Of a stretch of 22,371 bases of DNA, positions 1-9,003 are shown piece by piece. The notes under the pieces were generated by a model. The model was given only the letters and a program-made list of their open reading frames with translations, was not told the origin of the DNA and searched no databases. The translations under genes and the position numbers were made by a program. Source of the DNA: a virus; IMG/VR virus record IMGVR_UViG_3300025086_000275, positions 1-22,371 of that record; one strand, written 5' to 3'. The first letter of the stretch is position 1, and every line of letters begins with the position of its first letter.

Positions 1-27
1 TAAAAATTCAAAGATACTTTTGGTCAT
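1..27 (-). CDS. Start of a further gene, cut by window edge
   Basis: An ATG on the minus strand at 27-25 opens a frame of nine codons (MTKSIFEFL) that runs out of the window without a stop. It begins 12 bases after the stop of the tail-fibre chaperone gene, and AGGTG sits four bases before the ATG as a possible ribosome binding site. The spacing matches the tight packing of this operon, so a real gene is likely. Nine residues are too few to say what it encodes. Confidence 0.4.
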
Positions 28-39
28 TGTACACCTAAC

Positions 40-468
40 TTATGGTTTCGTTGGCCACGTCACCGAGGACGGAAACCCACTTTGGCTCGGCACATCACGC
101 AATGCCTGTCTGTAGGTGGCCATATCTGCAGATAGCGTCTGGTCCGACAGTGCGTGGTGGTCGGTGTCGAACAGGCGTTGATTTCTTTCGCTCCTGACGT
201 ACTCACTGGCAACATCAGTCGGCCTTGAATTGACAGACCAAGATTGTGTCCAGACACCATCCGCCAGAACCGGATTGTTCTCCACGACCTCTTGTGTCGC
301 GTAATCGCAAGTTGGCTTGGTCGTTTCAGTCACCGTGTGGACGCCGTACTCGTTTAGTGTCGCCTCTGGTATCTCAGCCGGAAAACTTGTGTTTGGGTTG
401 TCTTGTTTTAGTTGCCGAAGCAAGTACGGAAACTCGTCAACAGCATCGTCTTTGATTTTAACGTACAT
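40..468 (-). CDS. Phage tail fibre assembly chaperone-like protein
   Basis: This 142-residue protein closes the fibre cluster and probably helps fold or trimerise the fibres or adhesin encoded just upstream. The C-terminal third carries the pattern I associate with phage tail assembly chaperones: RSERNQRLFDTDHHALSD at residues 92-109, then YRQALRDVPSQ at 119-129 and a final WPTKP. The N-terminal half (MYVKIKDDAVDEFPYLLRQL) is the part that usually varies between phages. A strong GGAGG lies five bases before the ATG, and only 14 bases separate it from the adhesin stop codon. Family assignment comes from remembered motif shape, not a search. Whether the protein remains in the virion or acts only during assembly cannot be seen. 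Confidence 0.72.
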   Translation of the reverse strand: MYVKIKDDAVDEFPYLLRQLKQDNPNTSFPAEIPEATLNEYGVHTVTETTKPTCDYATQEVVENNPVLADGVWTQSWSVNSRPTDVASEYVRSERNQRLFDTDHHALSDQTLSADMATYRQALRDVPSQSGFPSSVTWPTKP

Positions 469-482
469 ATAAGCCTCCGTGT

Positions 483-1187
483 TTAAGGCGTTAGACGAAG
501 AGTGGCAGCACCTAAGTCTCTACTCGGAGTACCAGAGCCAGAGATGTCGCTTACATCCTCGTAGGGAATGGAAGGGTTGAGGTTGTACCAAACAAGTGTG
601 CCGCTGGACGTATTGCTGCTGATATAACGGAAACAATTACCGCAAGCGGTGTAACCGCTGACAGAAGGTGATGACCGCGAATTGTCGTCTTGATAGTGCA
701 GAGCGATTAAAGATGCCTCACCCGCAGTCCACGGCCCCGCATACGGCGGGTCGTCGCGATCAGAGATGTCTGCATATACACTACGGCTAGAGACATTTCT
801 AAACGCCACCATCACAGAAGATGGGCAAACGAAGGTAGAGGTCGTTCCGACACGGCTAGTATTCAAGCTGAAACTGGTGTCAGAAGATGTTGTGAATTTC
901 GTCCAACAGTTAACGAAGGAACTGCCGGACATGCCGTAGCCCCAATATGCCTCGGTCCAGCCCGTGACCGACTGATTTCCGTACATACTAACGTCGTCAC
1001 TAATAAAAACGACTAACAAGTCGCCAGACTGGACGCCGGAAATCGCGCTGCTTCCGAAACTGACGTAGGGCGATATACCCGTCGATGAGCTAGTTTCAAT
1101 GCCATTGGCGAAACCAACGAATGATATGCCGCTGCCGCCACCGCCGGGACCGGATTGAACGGCCGAGAGTAATTTCTTGCTCAACAT
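483..1187 (-). CDS. Putative tail-tip adhesin / receptor-binding protein
   Basis: The ATG at 1187 shares one base with the fibre stop codon (TAATG), giving a 234-residue protein. A start further upstream at 1229 is possible in frame, but it would overlap the fibre by 43 bases and place arginine-rich residues before the natural-looking N-terminus MLSKKLLSAVQSG. That short helix-like segment is followed by a Gly-rich linker (GPGGGGSG) and a Ser/Thr/Gly/aromatic-rich body of beta-strand character, with cysteine pairs near residues 93-120 and 196-199. Location after the long fibre and before the assembly chaperone suggests a receptor-binding tip or adhesin. No named family is recognised with certainty, and the role is inferred from composition and position. 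Confidence 0.6.
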   Translation of the reverse strand: MLSKKLLSAVQSGPGGGGSGISFVGFANGIETSSSTGISPYVSFGSSAISGVQSGDLLVVFISDDVSMYGNQSVTGWTEAYWGYGMSGSSFVNCWTKFTTSSDTSFSLNTSRVGTTSTFVCPSSVMVAFRNVSSRSVYADISDRDDPPYAGPWTAGEASLIALHYQDDNSRSSPSVSGYTACGNCFRYISSNTSSGTLVWYNLNPSIPYEDVSDISGSGTPSRDLGAATLRLTP

Positions 1188-4100
1188 TATGATACCACCG
1201 CGCCGTATAGGCCGCCAACCGACCTCCACAGTACAATTTGAGTATATCCGGTGGTGGCGAGTGTCGGCGCACTACCACCCATCCAAGTCATTGTCGGCCA
1301 CGTCGCGGTGTAACCAGAGCCGTCGGCTAGCATTAGCAACATGGCCTGCCCACTGCTAAAACCTTCAGTGAAGGTGGTATTGCTGGCCAGCGTCTTGTAT
1401 TGGATTGTACCGTTGAGGGGACTTATGTAAGTGCCGGTAAAGTTGTAGATTTTCTCGTCGATGGCATTTTCTAAGTCCAATCTTCCGAAGACTTTCGTAT
1501 AACTACTGGTGGTGTGTAGGGCGTCTGCCATAGCGCCATCGTCAGCAGTGCCGTCTTCATTGACGGTTCTAATTTTTACCGTCCCTATATTGTAATTATC
1601 GCCAGAGGTTAAGGCATAACCGGAAATCTGGGCAAACTTCTCAGCATCGCCGTTGTTTTGTTTTCCGTAGAAGTTGATGTGGCCAATGTCTTCGTAGCCT
1701 GTCGCACTGCTTTTGTCGTAGTAGATGTTAACTTCAGCAGGAGCAGAAGTGTCTTTTGCATCCAGCTTGTCTACTGTCACAGTGTCTTGAACGGTTACTG
1801 CACCAGTAACTGTCCCGCCTGATAACGGCAGGAACGAGCCACCACCGCCACCGCCACCAGTTGACGCGAAGGTAACACTGTCACCAGACGCATCAGTCGT
1901 GATTGTCATGCCGCTGCCGGCGACCAGCGTCAGCGTGTCTGTGGAACTGTCTGCAACGACGTTGCTCTGTCCTGAGACGGCAATGGTCTTGAAGCTGTCG
2001 CTTGCACTACTGCCGCTGGAGCCATTCGCTGCCGATGTGATGCGACCCTGCGCGTCCACCGTGATATTTGAGTTGGTGTAGCTACCCGCACTGACCGAGG
2101 TGTCGGCCAGTTTGGCTGCCGATACTGCATCGTCCGCAATCATGCCAGTGGCGACTGACTGGCTGTCACCTGTGCCGACCAGTGTGCCTGTGTTTGTTGG
2201 CAAGGTCAGGACCGCCGATGACGCAGCGGAGTGTGGTGCTGCTTGCACTGTCTGGGCGTGGGCGTTTCCGCTTTCACAGTAGAATTTTACTTTCGACACA
2301 TTACCCGTGCCGGTGCGGATGTCTATTTGACCGTCCGCTAAAGTGATGCCGCCACTACTGCCATTGCCGTCAATAATTCCAGTGCCAGTTGTCGTTAGAT
2401 TGCCGGTTACATTAGTGTTCTTTTTTAACTGTACCGACGTTTCTTTCAGACGCATGATTTCAGTTAGTGCAGCAGCAGTGCTTGCTGTGGCCGGACCAAG
2501 CTGAAACTGCATCTGGGAGTTGTCTGTGCCGGTATTGTCAGTGTTGACGTGGATGCGTCCAGCCTGACCTGTTTGTTCTGGAAAGCCATTAGTGTGATTA
2601 AAAGTGACGTTTGCGTTTCCGTAGCCATCGTTGATAGTCAGCGCAGCGCCGCCAGACCCACTGCCTGATATGACATTGCTGGTGGTCTTTACCTGCCCTG
2701 TGCCAGTTAGGTTACCGCTGAAACTGTCGGCAGCGTCGGAACGCAGGAAACTTGCGCTGTCAATGCCATCCAGTGTGGCAGCGTCGATGTTGAGGGCGTC
2801 GATGTCTGACTTGGTTTGGTCAGCGGTTGCGTTGTTTTCGATGCCGTTTAGCTTCGACAGCAGCGCATCTGTGAGGGCATTGGTGTCACTATTGTTCTCG
2901 TAGGCCGTCTTGATTTCTGCGTCAGACTGGTCAGCGGTTGCACTCGCTTCGATGCCGTCCAGCTTTGTGCCGTCCGCCGACACATCTCTACCATCGACGG
3001 TCTGTGAACCGGAGAAAGTGATGTTGCCGGTCATCTGGCCACCTGCCAGAGGCAGCTTGGTTGCTATGGAATTAGTGACCGTCGTGCTGAAGTTAGCGTC
3101 ATCGCCTAGAGCAGCAGCTAGTTCGTTGAGTGTGTCCAGAGTAGACGGTGCGCTATCGACCAGGTTGCTTACAGCGGTGTCAGCATAGTTGGTGTAGTAA
3201 CTGCCCTGTTGCCCGTCTAGCAGGTCCGCATCTAGGCCAGAGCCTGTGCCGTCTACAGTTTTGACTGAGGTCAGGATTTCAGACGCTGTCTGGTCCGCTG
3301 TAGCTGAAGCTTCTATGCCGTCTAGCTTGCTGTGGTCGTTGTCGGTGAAAACATTACTGTCGGTTGCACTCTCTACGAGTGTGCGGATTTCAGCGGCAGT
3401 TTGGTCGGCAGTGGCAGATGCTTCTATTCCGTCAAGTTTAGAGTGGTCAGCGTCCGTAAAGGCGTTGGTGTCAGAGTTGCTCTCATACGCTGTTTTAATT
3501 TCACTGGCCGTTTGGTCAGCGGTGGCTGATGCCTCAATCCCATCCAGCTTGCTATGGTCTGCATCAGTGAAAACATTGCTGTCACTGGCGCTGCCGACCA
3601 GCGTTCTAATTTCGGCGGCGGTTTGGTCTGCCGTGGCACTCGCTTCAACGCCGTCCAGCTTTGCCTTGTCAGCGGCAGACATCAGGCCGGCAGAGTCCGA
3701 AGCAGCAGCAGGGATACGAGCGTCGTCTATTGTGCCGGTGAGCTGCGCGGCATCGATAGATTTGTTTGTCAGCGTCTGTGTGCCGCTAAGTGTTGCGACA
3801 GTGCTATCGATTGAGAGACTGACAGCCCCAGCAGTCCCGCCTCCGCTCAAGCCGGTGCCAGCCGTGACCTCTGTGATATCGCCGGGCGGCAGAGCTTCTG
3901 GGTTGCCGGTTGTGGCGTTAAAGCCCAAGGCTTTACCTTTCCGAGTATCCTTGTCGGGCAGGGTCATATCGATATCGGTGGGGTCAAACTTTGGCGCGGT
4001 GAGGGCGCGGCCGGCAGCTTCTTCGCGCTCCGCTATCTGCATCGTTAATGTGTCAAAATCACTTTCCAAAGCATCGGCAGTAATGTTGCCGCCAGCCGTG

Positions 4101-4423
4101 TAAACGCTAGTCCGGGCAACAGCGATATCAGATATTATTGTGACAACTTGGTTTTGCGTTGGCCGGTGGTCTATCCCAGCGCCACTGTCGTGTTTAAATT
4201 TTACGACACAAGTGCCATCAGCTTTTAACCCGGCAGCGGCAGAACCGCCAGTAGTGGCCTTAATGTCGTAGTGTGTTCCTTCGGTTTTTTGTGTGCCTTC
4301 AACAAATACTTTGATGTCGGTTGTTGCGTTGGATTGAAACGCTACAGAAAACTCCTGCTGGTTCGTCCCAGACACAACAGCCCTAATCCGTCTTGTTTGG
4401 TCATTTACTGAAAACTGAGCCAT
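1187..4423 (-). CDS. Long tail fibre with T7-type adaptor domain and 37-residue repeats
   Basis: This 1078-residue fibre starts with a T7 gp17-like adaptor (residues 1-180: FSVNDQTRR, then SDIAVARTSVYTAGGNITA and SDFDTLTM), the part that docks on the tail nozzle. Next is a shaft with six copies of a 37-residue repeat containing KLDGIEASATADQT, four at about 255-390 and two at 487-555. A DADLLDGQQGSYYTNY motif typical of phage fibres lies near 398-413. A run of seven glycines precedes SFLPLSGGTVTGAVTV, a motif common in fibre shafts, and the C-terminal quarter is a distinct, likely receptor-facing head. The N-terminal domain is paralogous to that of the 450-residue fibre just upstream, two bases away. 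The ribosome binding site is weak, so translation may be coupled to the upstream fibre. Confidence 0.9.
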   Translation of the reverse strand: MAQFSVNDQTRRIRAVVSGTNQQEFSVAFQSNATTDIKVFVEGTQKTEGTHYDIKATTGGSAAAGLKADGTCVVKFKHDSGAGIDHRPTQNQVVTIISDIAVARTSVYTAGGNITADALESDFDTLTMQIAEREEAAGRALTAPKFDPTDIDMTLPDKDTRKGKALGFNATTGNPEALPPGDITEVTAGTGLSGGGTAGAVSLSIDSTVATLSGTQTLTNKSIDAAQLTGTIDDARIPAAASDSAGLMSAADKAKLDGVEASATADQTAAEIRTLVGSASDSNVFTDADHSKLDGIEASATADQTASEIKTAYESNSDTNAFTDADHSKLDGIEASATADQTAAEIRTLVESATDSNVFTDNDHSKLDGIEASATADQTASEILTSVKTVDGTGSGLDADLLDGQQGSYYTNYADTAVSNLVDSAPSTLDTLNELAAALGDDANFSTTVTNSIATKLPLAGGQMTGNITFSGSQTVDGRDVSADGTKLDGIEASATADQSDAEIKTAYENNSDTNALTDALLSKLNGIENNATADQTKSDIDALNIDAATLDGIDSASFLRSDAADSFSGNLTGTGQVKTTSNVISGSGSGGAALTINDGYGNANVTFNHTNGFPEQTGQAGRIHVNTDNTGTDNSQMQFQLGPATASTAAALTEIMRLKETSVQLKKNTNVTGNLTTTGTGIIDGNGSSGGITLADGQIDIRTGTGNVSKVKFYCESGNAHAQTVQAAPHSAASSAVLTLPTNTGTLVGTGDSQSVATGMIADDAVSAAKLADTSVSAGSYTNSNITVDAQGRITSAANGSSGSSASDSFKTIAVSGQSNVVADSSTDTLTLVAGSGMTITTDASGDSVTFASTGGGGGGGSFLPLSGGTVTGAVTVQDTVTVDKLDAKDTSAPAEVNIYYDKSSATGYEDIGHINFYGKQNNGDAEKFAQISGYALTSGDNYNIGTVKIRTVNEDGTADDGAMADALHTTSSYTKVFGRLDLENAIDEKIYNFTGTYISPLNGTIQYKTLASNTTFTEGFSSGQAMLLMLADGSGYTATWPTMTWMGGSAPTLATTGYTQIVLWRSVGGLYGAVVS
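2759..2965 (-). repeat. Second cluster of fibre 37-residue repeats (two units)
   Basis: Two more copies of the fibre shaft repeat, at residues 487 and 524 of the long fibre. The first reads KLDGIEASATADQSDAEIKT and the second is more divergent (KLNGIENNATADQTKSDIDA). The 37-residue period is the same as in the first cluster, so this block probably arose by duplication of the first and then diverged. Confidence 0.75.
3254..3661 (-). repeat. First cluster of fibre 37-residue repeats (four units)
   Basis: Four tandem units begin at residues 255, 292, 329 and 366 of the long fibre, exactly 37 residues (111 bases) apart. Each opens with KLDG(I/V)EASATADQT and continues with an AEIRTLV or SEIKTAY half, then DSNVFTDADHS or DTNAFTDADHS. 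Units 1 and 3 share the RTLV form, whereas unit 2 (and unit 5 in the second cluster) shares the KTAYE form, suggesting duplication of a 74-residue pair. The last unit is cut short by a DGTGSGLDADLLDG segment. Codons vary between units more than amino acids do, so the protein repeat is maintained by selection. Confidence 0.85.
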
Positions 4424-4425
4424 GG

Positions 4426-5778
4426 TTACGTCTTTATGATGAAGTTAAGAATGATCGTCGGCTGAATGTTGTTTACGGCGGTGCCGGAACCCGTGTTCGC
4501 CAGTGAAGCGGTGTGGTTTTGTGTTGTTGTTACTCCAGTGTTTCCGTTTATAACAGACGAGCTAGTCGTGCCAACTTGCGTTGCACCTCCGCCAAAGCCA
4601 CCAGTTGCAATGTGTTCCAATCCGTTGACGCTTATTACGCCACTGCCAGAGGCGCGCTGTCCAAAAACAGTGACGCTGTTGACGGCGTGGGTGTGGGCCG
4701 GAAGGTGCGTTTCTTGCAGGTCTTGGACTTCATCACCGCCAGTATCGCCAAGCGTGGCCCCGGTAATTGCGTCATCTGAATTTGACTGAGACGATGTAAT
4801 TCTGCTGGCCGCTGAACCACCCATATCGTCTTTACCGGCGGCAACCCGGCCACGCAGATCGGGCAGGTTAAAGTTATCGCCGCTACCACCGTATGTGTAA
4901 CCAATAGCTGAAAACAAGTTTGCGTATTCATTGCTGTTGGCGGTTTTTGATAAAGATTGCCCATAGGCTAGTAGCCACCCAGTGGGGGCTGAAGTCCCTG
5001 CGTAGGGCATAACCATGCCCGACACGAAAGCTGCGCCTGTAGCCAGCTTTCCGGCGGTCACAGCGCCATTTGCGATTTGGTCAGTCCCCACAGCATTGTC
5101 TGCGATGGCGGCTTGCGTGACTGCATCTGCTGCTATCTTCTGTGACGTTACTGCCCCAGTCCCGATAACCGCTGCCGTAATAGCATTGTCTGCAACTTTA
5201 GCCGTGGTGACAGCATCATCAACAAGCTGGGCCGTATCAACCGTGTTCAGCGGCTCTAGAGTGCCCGGCAGACAGGTAACGCTTCCGTCGTTGTCGAACG
5301 CAAGATATTTGTTTTTCCGCGTATCTTTTGCGGGCAGTTGCATTGATGTGGTGGTTGGGTCACTGACCGGGCCGTGGACTGACCTCGACAAAGTTTCTTC
5401 ATTGTCGCCAGCTATCATTGTCAGTGTGTCGAAATCTGATTCAAGACTGGCAGCGGTAATGTTGCCACCGGAGCTGTAGACGCTAGTCCTCGCGATAGGG
5501 ACGTCGCTAACTACACTCACACGCGTATTTGCGGCTGGCGTATAATTTGTAGGCGACGTTATGAAATTTACCTTGCCGGTGCCATCGGCATTAAGGCCGG
5601 CAACATTGGAGCTGTTCACAACATTGTAATGTTGCCCTGCCGTTTTCAATTCATCATCGACATAAACCTTAATGTCAGAAACAGCATTAATCTGAAAAGA
5701 AAACGGAAAAGAAGATACCGAGCCGTCGCCGTCAGATACGGTTCTACGAACTTGGTCGTTCACCGAAAACGTAGCCAT
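4426..5778 (-). CDS. Short tail fibre with T7-type adaptor and tail collar domain
   Basis: This 450-residue fibre has three parts. Residues 1-165 are a T7 gp17-like adaptor (FSVNDQVRRTV, VPIARTSVYSSGGNITA, SDFDTLTM) that should dock on the tail. Residues 176-250 are short repeats of about ten residues built on DDAVTTAKVADNAITAA-type units, probably a trimeric shaft. From about residue 252, GMVMPYAGTSAPTGWLLAYG and FNLPDLRGRVAAG are the hallmark of the phage tail collar domain. The C-terminus (about 313-450) is Gly/Ser/Thr rich with NHTA and IQPTIILNFIIKT, as in collar-type fibre tips. The start follows an AGAAGGGA element 8-9 bases upstream. It is followed after two bases by a longer paralogous fibre, so this phage seems to carry two fibre types. 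Confidence 0.92.
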   Translation of the reverse strand: MATFSVNDQVRRTVSDGDGSVSSFPFSFQINAVSDIKVYVDDELKTAGQHYNVVNSSNVAGLNADGTGKVNFITSPTNYTPAANTRVSVVSDVPIARTSVYSSGGNITAASLESDFDTLTMIAGDNEETLSRSVHGPVSDPTTTSMQLPAKDTRKNKYLAFDNDGSVTCLPGTLEPLNTVDTAQLVDDAVTTAKVADNAITAAVIGTGAVTSQKIAADAVTQAAIADNAVGTDQIANGAVTAGKLATGAAFVSGMVMPYAGTSAPTGWLLAYGQSLSKTANSNEYANLFSAIGYTYGGSGDNFNLPDLRGRVAAGKDDMGGSAASRITSSQSNSDDAITGATLGDTGGDEVQDLQETHLPAHTHAVNSVTVFGQRASGSGVISVNGLEHIATGGFGGGATQVGTTSSSVINGNTGVTTTQNHTASLANTGSGTAVNNIQPTIILNFIIKT

Positions 5779-5825
5779 CAGCCAATCCCTTCTTCTAGAT
5801 GTTGTACATCAAAGTTAACCATTTG
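5779..5825 (-). promoter_or_regulatory. Short spacer with inverted repeat before the fibre genes
   Basis: This 47-base gap separates the largest ejection protein from the fibre operon segment and is one of the few spacers in the window longer than 20 bases. It holds an inverted repeat at 5798-5810 (minus strand GATGT-ACA-ACATC, five-base arms) and the ribosome binding site of the short fibre. The hairpin has no T tract, so it is not an intrinsic terminator. It could be an operator or a processing site, but nothing decides this. Confidence 0.35.
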
Positions 5826-8800
5826 TCAGCGCGTACCGAATGGGTCTAACTTCCGCTCATTTTGTGCTTCTGCTGCGTCTATCTCATCTGCTGTTGGCTC
5901 AAACAACATGCCGGGGTTGCGGCCTCTATAATCCGCATAGGCGTCACGCTGATTGACCAATGCGCGAAGTTCTGGGAATTCGTACAGCATCAAATCCTTT
6001 GCCCATTTTTTGTGTTCTGCATCGATGCCGCGCAGCAGCTCAATCTTTTCCTTTGGCGTTGAGCGCCTGTCTTTTTGAAAAGCTACATCGAACCGCTGAT
6101 TGTACCCTTGCGTATTATTTCTATCGATAATCGTTTGCGCGAACCGGCTGACAGAATTGCTTGGCACCTTGCCCCCGTATTTGGTTGAGAAATAATCATC
6201 GGCAAACTCGCTTCGCTCCGGATAATTATACAGCTCAATGTAGCGGTCATACTGTACAGCATTAAGTTTCAACATCGGCTCGTTCATAGATTGCGGCAGC
6301 ATACCGAAGCCGAGGCCCAAGCGTTCCAGCTCTTCATTGACGATGTTAGCCTGCGGTAACTGCTGCACCCGGTAAGGCACGAAGCTATGCCAAATGTTTC
6401 CGCGCAGGCGTCCATCTTCCAAGTTATGCACTTGGCCTTGGAAGCGCGGCTCATACCAACGGTTGCGGCCAATCGGCAGGTCAGCAGACAGACCCGGCGT
6501 CCGGCTTCTAGCGTACTGCAACGCTTCGTATATGCCGCGAATCTCTGGCTGCAATCCAACGCCTGGCACATAGTTGTATCGGCTGTCAGGAATTGTTGAA
6601 CGGGCAAACGGGTCAAGATATCTTTCGGTCTGGGCCATTAGCGATTGTGGCGCTAGGCCAACAGTCCCTATCTGTTGCCCGACGACTAGCCCAGACGTGG
6701 CTGCCTGCTTTGCCAACAACTGGCGCACACGGTCTATTTTGCTTTCGCTTGGCGCAAACGGGCTGCCAGCAATATCCAGCATTTCACCTATAAACTGCGT
6801 CATAGGCAGCGCCGTGCCGACGTAGCGGCTAGTCGCTAGGCCTACATTGAGAGCCAAATCGTCAGCCATCTCCACACTGTCAGCATATTCCAGCGTGTCA
6901 GCCGTGTCCACCCACGCAGCTAATAGCCCGCTCATTGGGTCATACCGCTCATAGCCTATCCATTCCCATGTGCCGTTATCTTTGCGTATGCCGATAGAGT
7001 AGGGGCGGTTGTTCTCTAGCCATGTGCGCCGCTGTTCTGCGTTTGTCGGGCCATACCCAGTGATAGTGAAGTCATCGCTGTACATGCCTTTTGCTAGGCT
7101 CATAGTCGTCGCGGCTAACGCACTTCCAGTAGCAATGCGAGACATAGCTTCGCGCCGGTCAGCCGCGCTGCCTCTGATAATTTTATCGCGTAGGACGCTA
7201 GGCATAGCGATTGCCAAAGGTGTGCGCTCTGTGATGCGGCGCATGACTTGCGTTGGCGTTTTGTAGAACGGCACCCAGATTTTAACTAGGGGATGGGACA
7301 TGAACCCTGATAGCTGGCCGAGCGCACCGGGCAAGTCATCTTGGAAGGTGACCATGCGGGCAAACTCTGAACCTTGCTCAAAGGCGCTTTCGCTATGAAG
7401 CGTTGTCAGATACGCAGCGCTTGCTTTTTCTTGTGCAACATCCTTCGCATCGCCTGCTTGCCGTGCGGCGCGGAACGCATCAGTCTGTGCCCGTGTAGCA
7501 AGCGCCTCGATTTGCATGCCCCGCGCCATTGACTTGGAAAACTCATCCATGGCAATCATCGGGCGAAAACCCTGTAGGCGCATCATCACGCCAAAGCCGT
7601 CGAAGAAATGCGCGGCCGCACTTTCTACAGCGCCGCCACCTTCAGCTCGGTTGCGTAGCCCTGCACCCTGACGGCTAACAGCCCGCATATCTACATCCAG
7701 CCGGCTTGTCTGGTCTGTCATAGACCGCTCATGTTTTAAGGCATGAAAGCCTGCCCGCAATGCCTGGCCGAAATATTTTGGCTGCGCGGCAAGCATTGCA
7801 AAAGCTTCCTTTGGCCGACCTTCAAGCGCCCGCTCCAGCACCAGCATTTCAGCGTGTACGACGTTACCGGCCATGTTGAAGCTGTGTGTCAGGAAGTTTG
7901 ACAGCAGGGCTGACTGGTAAATCTCGACCATCATGTCAGCGCCACGGCGGGCGATGCTACGCCGCGCAAACTTATGGCGGCTGCCGTCAGCAGGCAGCCT
8001 GTCATAATAATGAATGAACAATGCAAGCGCGTCTTCGCCGCCATAGGCCTCAATAAACTGGTCGATGTTGTCAGCGTCCACGATAGCGCTTGGCCCACCC
8101 GTCTGCTGTGTTGTTTCCAGCATAGTCCGCATTGACTGGACACGAGCCTTTGACGGCGCGGCTATAATCTTCTGTGTTGCGAGTGTCCGGCCAATCGCCT
8201 CTTGAATGCCGACAAGCTGGATTGACGCATACCCCTCTAGGCTAATGGCTTGTGCAGCCCGTACTTGGTCGGCTATGTCGCCGCTGTCCTTTGCAATCTT
8301 TATCAGCCGCTGTGCTTCTAGCTGTAGCGCCAGCACGGTACGACGCGCTGCAAGTATTTCAGAATCAGTAAACGGCCGGTCACCCGGCTCACGTTGCATC
8401 AACTGTAAAAAGATATCTGCCGAGCCGATACGGTTAGCATCCTCAATAACCTTCTTAAAACCGCGCTCACCAGTCCTTAGTATCCGCTGGCCTGACTGGG
8501 TAACAATGTCTTTATACTGCGTATAGGTGGCGCTTATAAGGCCAGCAAGCTCTTGCTCGGCCTGTGTCATTGGGTCATCTAATGTCTGCCCATCAGCGGA
8601 TAGCGCAATCTTAGAAAGGTTGGGTCGTATTTTTTTGAGGTTGGGAAGTAACACTTCCATGCCGTCATCTGGCGCGTCAGCAAATGCGCCTAACTCAGCC
8701 ATTTCTTCGGCAGTAGCGCGGCGCACCATAATGTCACCGCTTTCGTCAACGCGGACCAGCGGCTCCTCGACGGTAACTTGTGGCGCTTCGCCGGGCTTTG

Positions 8801-9002
8801 TTGGCTTGTTAATAACGTCAGCGCGGGCAGGGCCGGGCTGAAAGATAGCGTCTGTTGCTTTGCGTAAAAAGCCAGAAGCTGCAATTTGTACCGGCTCGGC
8901 CTCTGGCAAATCAGCACCCGGCGACAGTTCCGGCATCATGTCCGGCTGCGCGTTTTGCTCTTCGACGATTTGCTCGTCAAGGCCGTCTTTAGGTATCGCC
9001 AC
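5826..9002 (-). CDS. Giant internal virion / DNA-ejection protein
   Basis: This 1058-residue protein occupies the position of T7 gp16, the last internal protein before the fibres, and probably forms part of the conduit for DNA entry. The start is a GTG one base after the previous stop, with AGGGGG five bases upstream, so GTG is preferred. Residues 1-110 are acidic and low-complexity, 140-300 are helical. Residues 541-605 (SEFARMVTFQDDLPG, then HPLVKIWVPFYKTPTQVMRR and ERTPLAIAMPS) form a motif recurring in large phage ejection and polyvalent proteins. A hydrophobic stretch lies at 617-640 (ATGSALAATTMSLAKGM), followed by ITGYGP at about 646 and PYSIGI at about 667. No lytic transglycosylase motif was found. 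Role by position and composition; family membership is from memory of the motif. Confidence 0.8.
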   Translation of the reverse strand: MAIPKDGLDEQIVEEQNAQPDMMPELSPGADLPEAEPVQIAASGFLRKATDAIFQPGPARADVINKPTKPGEAPQVTVEEPLVRVDESGDIMVRRATAEEMAELGAFADAPDDGMEVLLPNLKKIRPNLSKIALSADGQTLDDPMTQAEQELAGLISATYTQYKDIVTQSGQRILRTGERGFKKVIEDANRIGSADIFLQLMQREPGDRPFTDSEILAARRTVLALQLEAQRLIKIAKDSGDIADQVRAAQAISLEGYASIQLVGIQEAIGRTLATQKIIAAPSKARVQSMRTMLETTQQTGGPSAIVDADNIDQFIEAYGGEDALALFIHYYDRLPADGSRHKFARRSIARRGADMMVEIYQSALLSNFLTHSFNMAGNVVHAEMLVLERALEGRPKEAFAMLAAQPKYFGQALRAGFHALKHERSMTDQTSRLDVDMRAVSRQGAGLRNRAEGGGAVESAAAHFFDGFGVMMRLQGFRPMIAMDEFSKSMARGMQIEALATRAQTDAFRAARQAGDAKDVAQEKASAAYLTTLHSESAFEQGSEFARMVTFQDDLPGALGQLSGFMSHPLVKIWVPFYKTPTQVMRRITERTPLAIAMPSVLRDKIIRGSAADRREAMSRIATGSALAATTMSLAKGMYSDDFTITGYGPTNAEQRRTWLENNRPYSIGIRKDNGTWEWIGYERYDPMSGLLAAWVDTADTLEYADSVEMADDLALNVGLATSRYVGTALPMTQFIGEMLDIAGSPFAPSESKIDRVRQLLAKQAATSGLVVGQQIGTVGLAPQSLMAQTERYLDPFARSTIPDSRYNYVPGVGLQPEIRGIYEALQYARSRTPGLSADLPIGRNRWYEPRFQGQVHNLEDGRLRGNIWHSFVPYRVQQLPQANIVNEELERLGLGFGMLPQSMNEPMLKLNAVQYDRYIELYNYPERSEFADDYFSTKYGGKVPSNSVSRFAQTIIDRNNTQGYNQRFDVAFQKDRRSTPKEKIELLRGIDAEHKKWAKDLMLYEFPELRALVNQRDAYADYRGRNPGMLFEPTADEIDAAEAQNERKLDPFGTR

Positions 9003-9003
9003 G

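Noticed and set aside
3254-3661. A CRISPR-like or regulatory DNA repeat array
   Set aside because: The period of 111 bases keeps the reading frame and the bases diverge more than the amino acids, so it is a protein repeat.
3246-4103. A 285-codon plus-strand frame opposite the long fibre
   Set aside because: It is the antisense of the fibre repeats, its product is a Ser/Ala/Val/Leu-skewed repeat, and no ribosome binding site or neighbour supports it.
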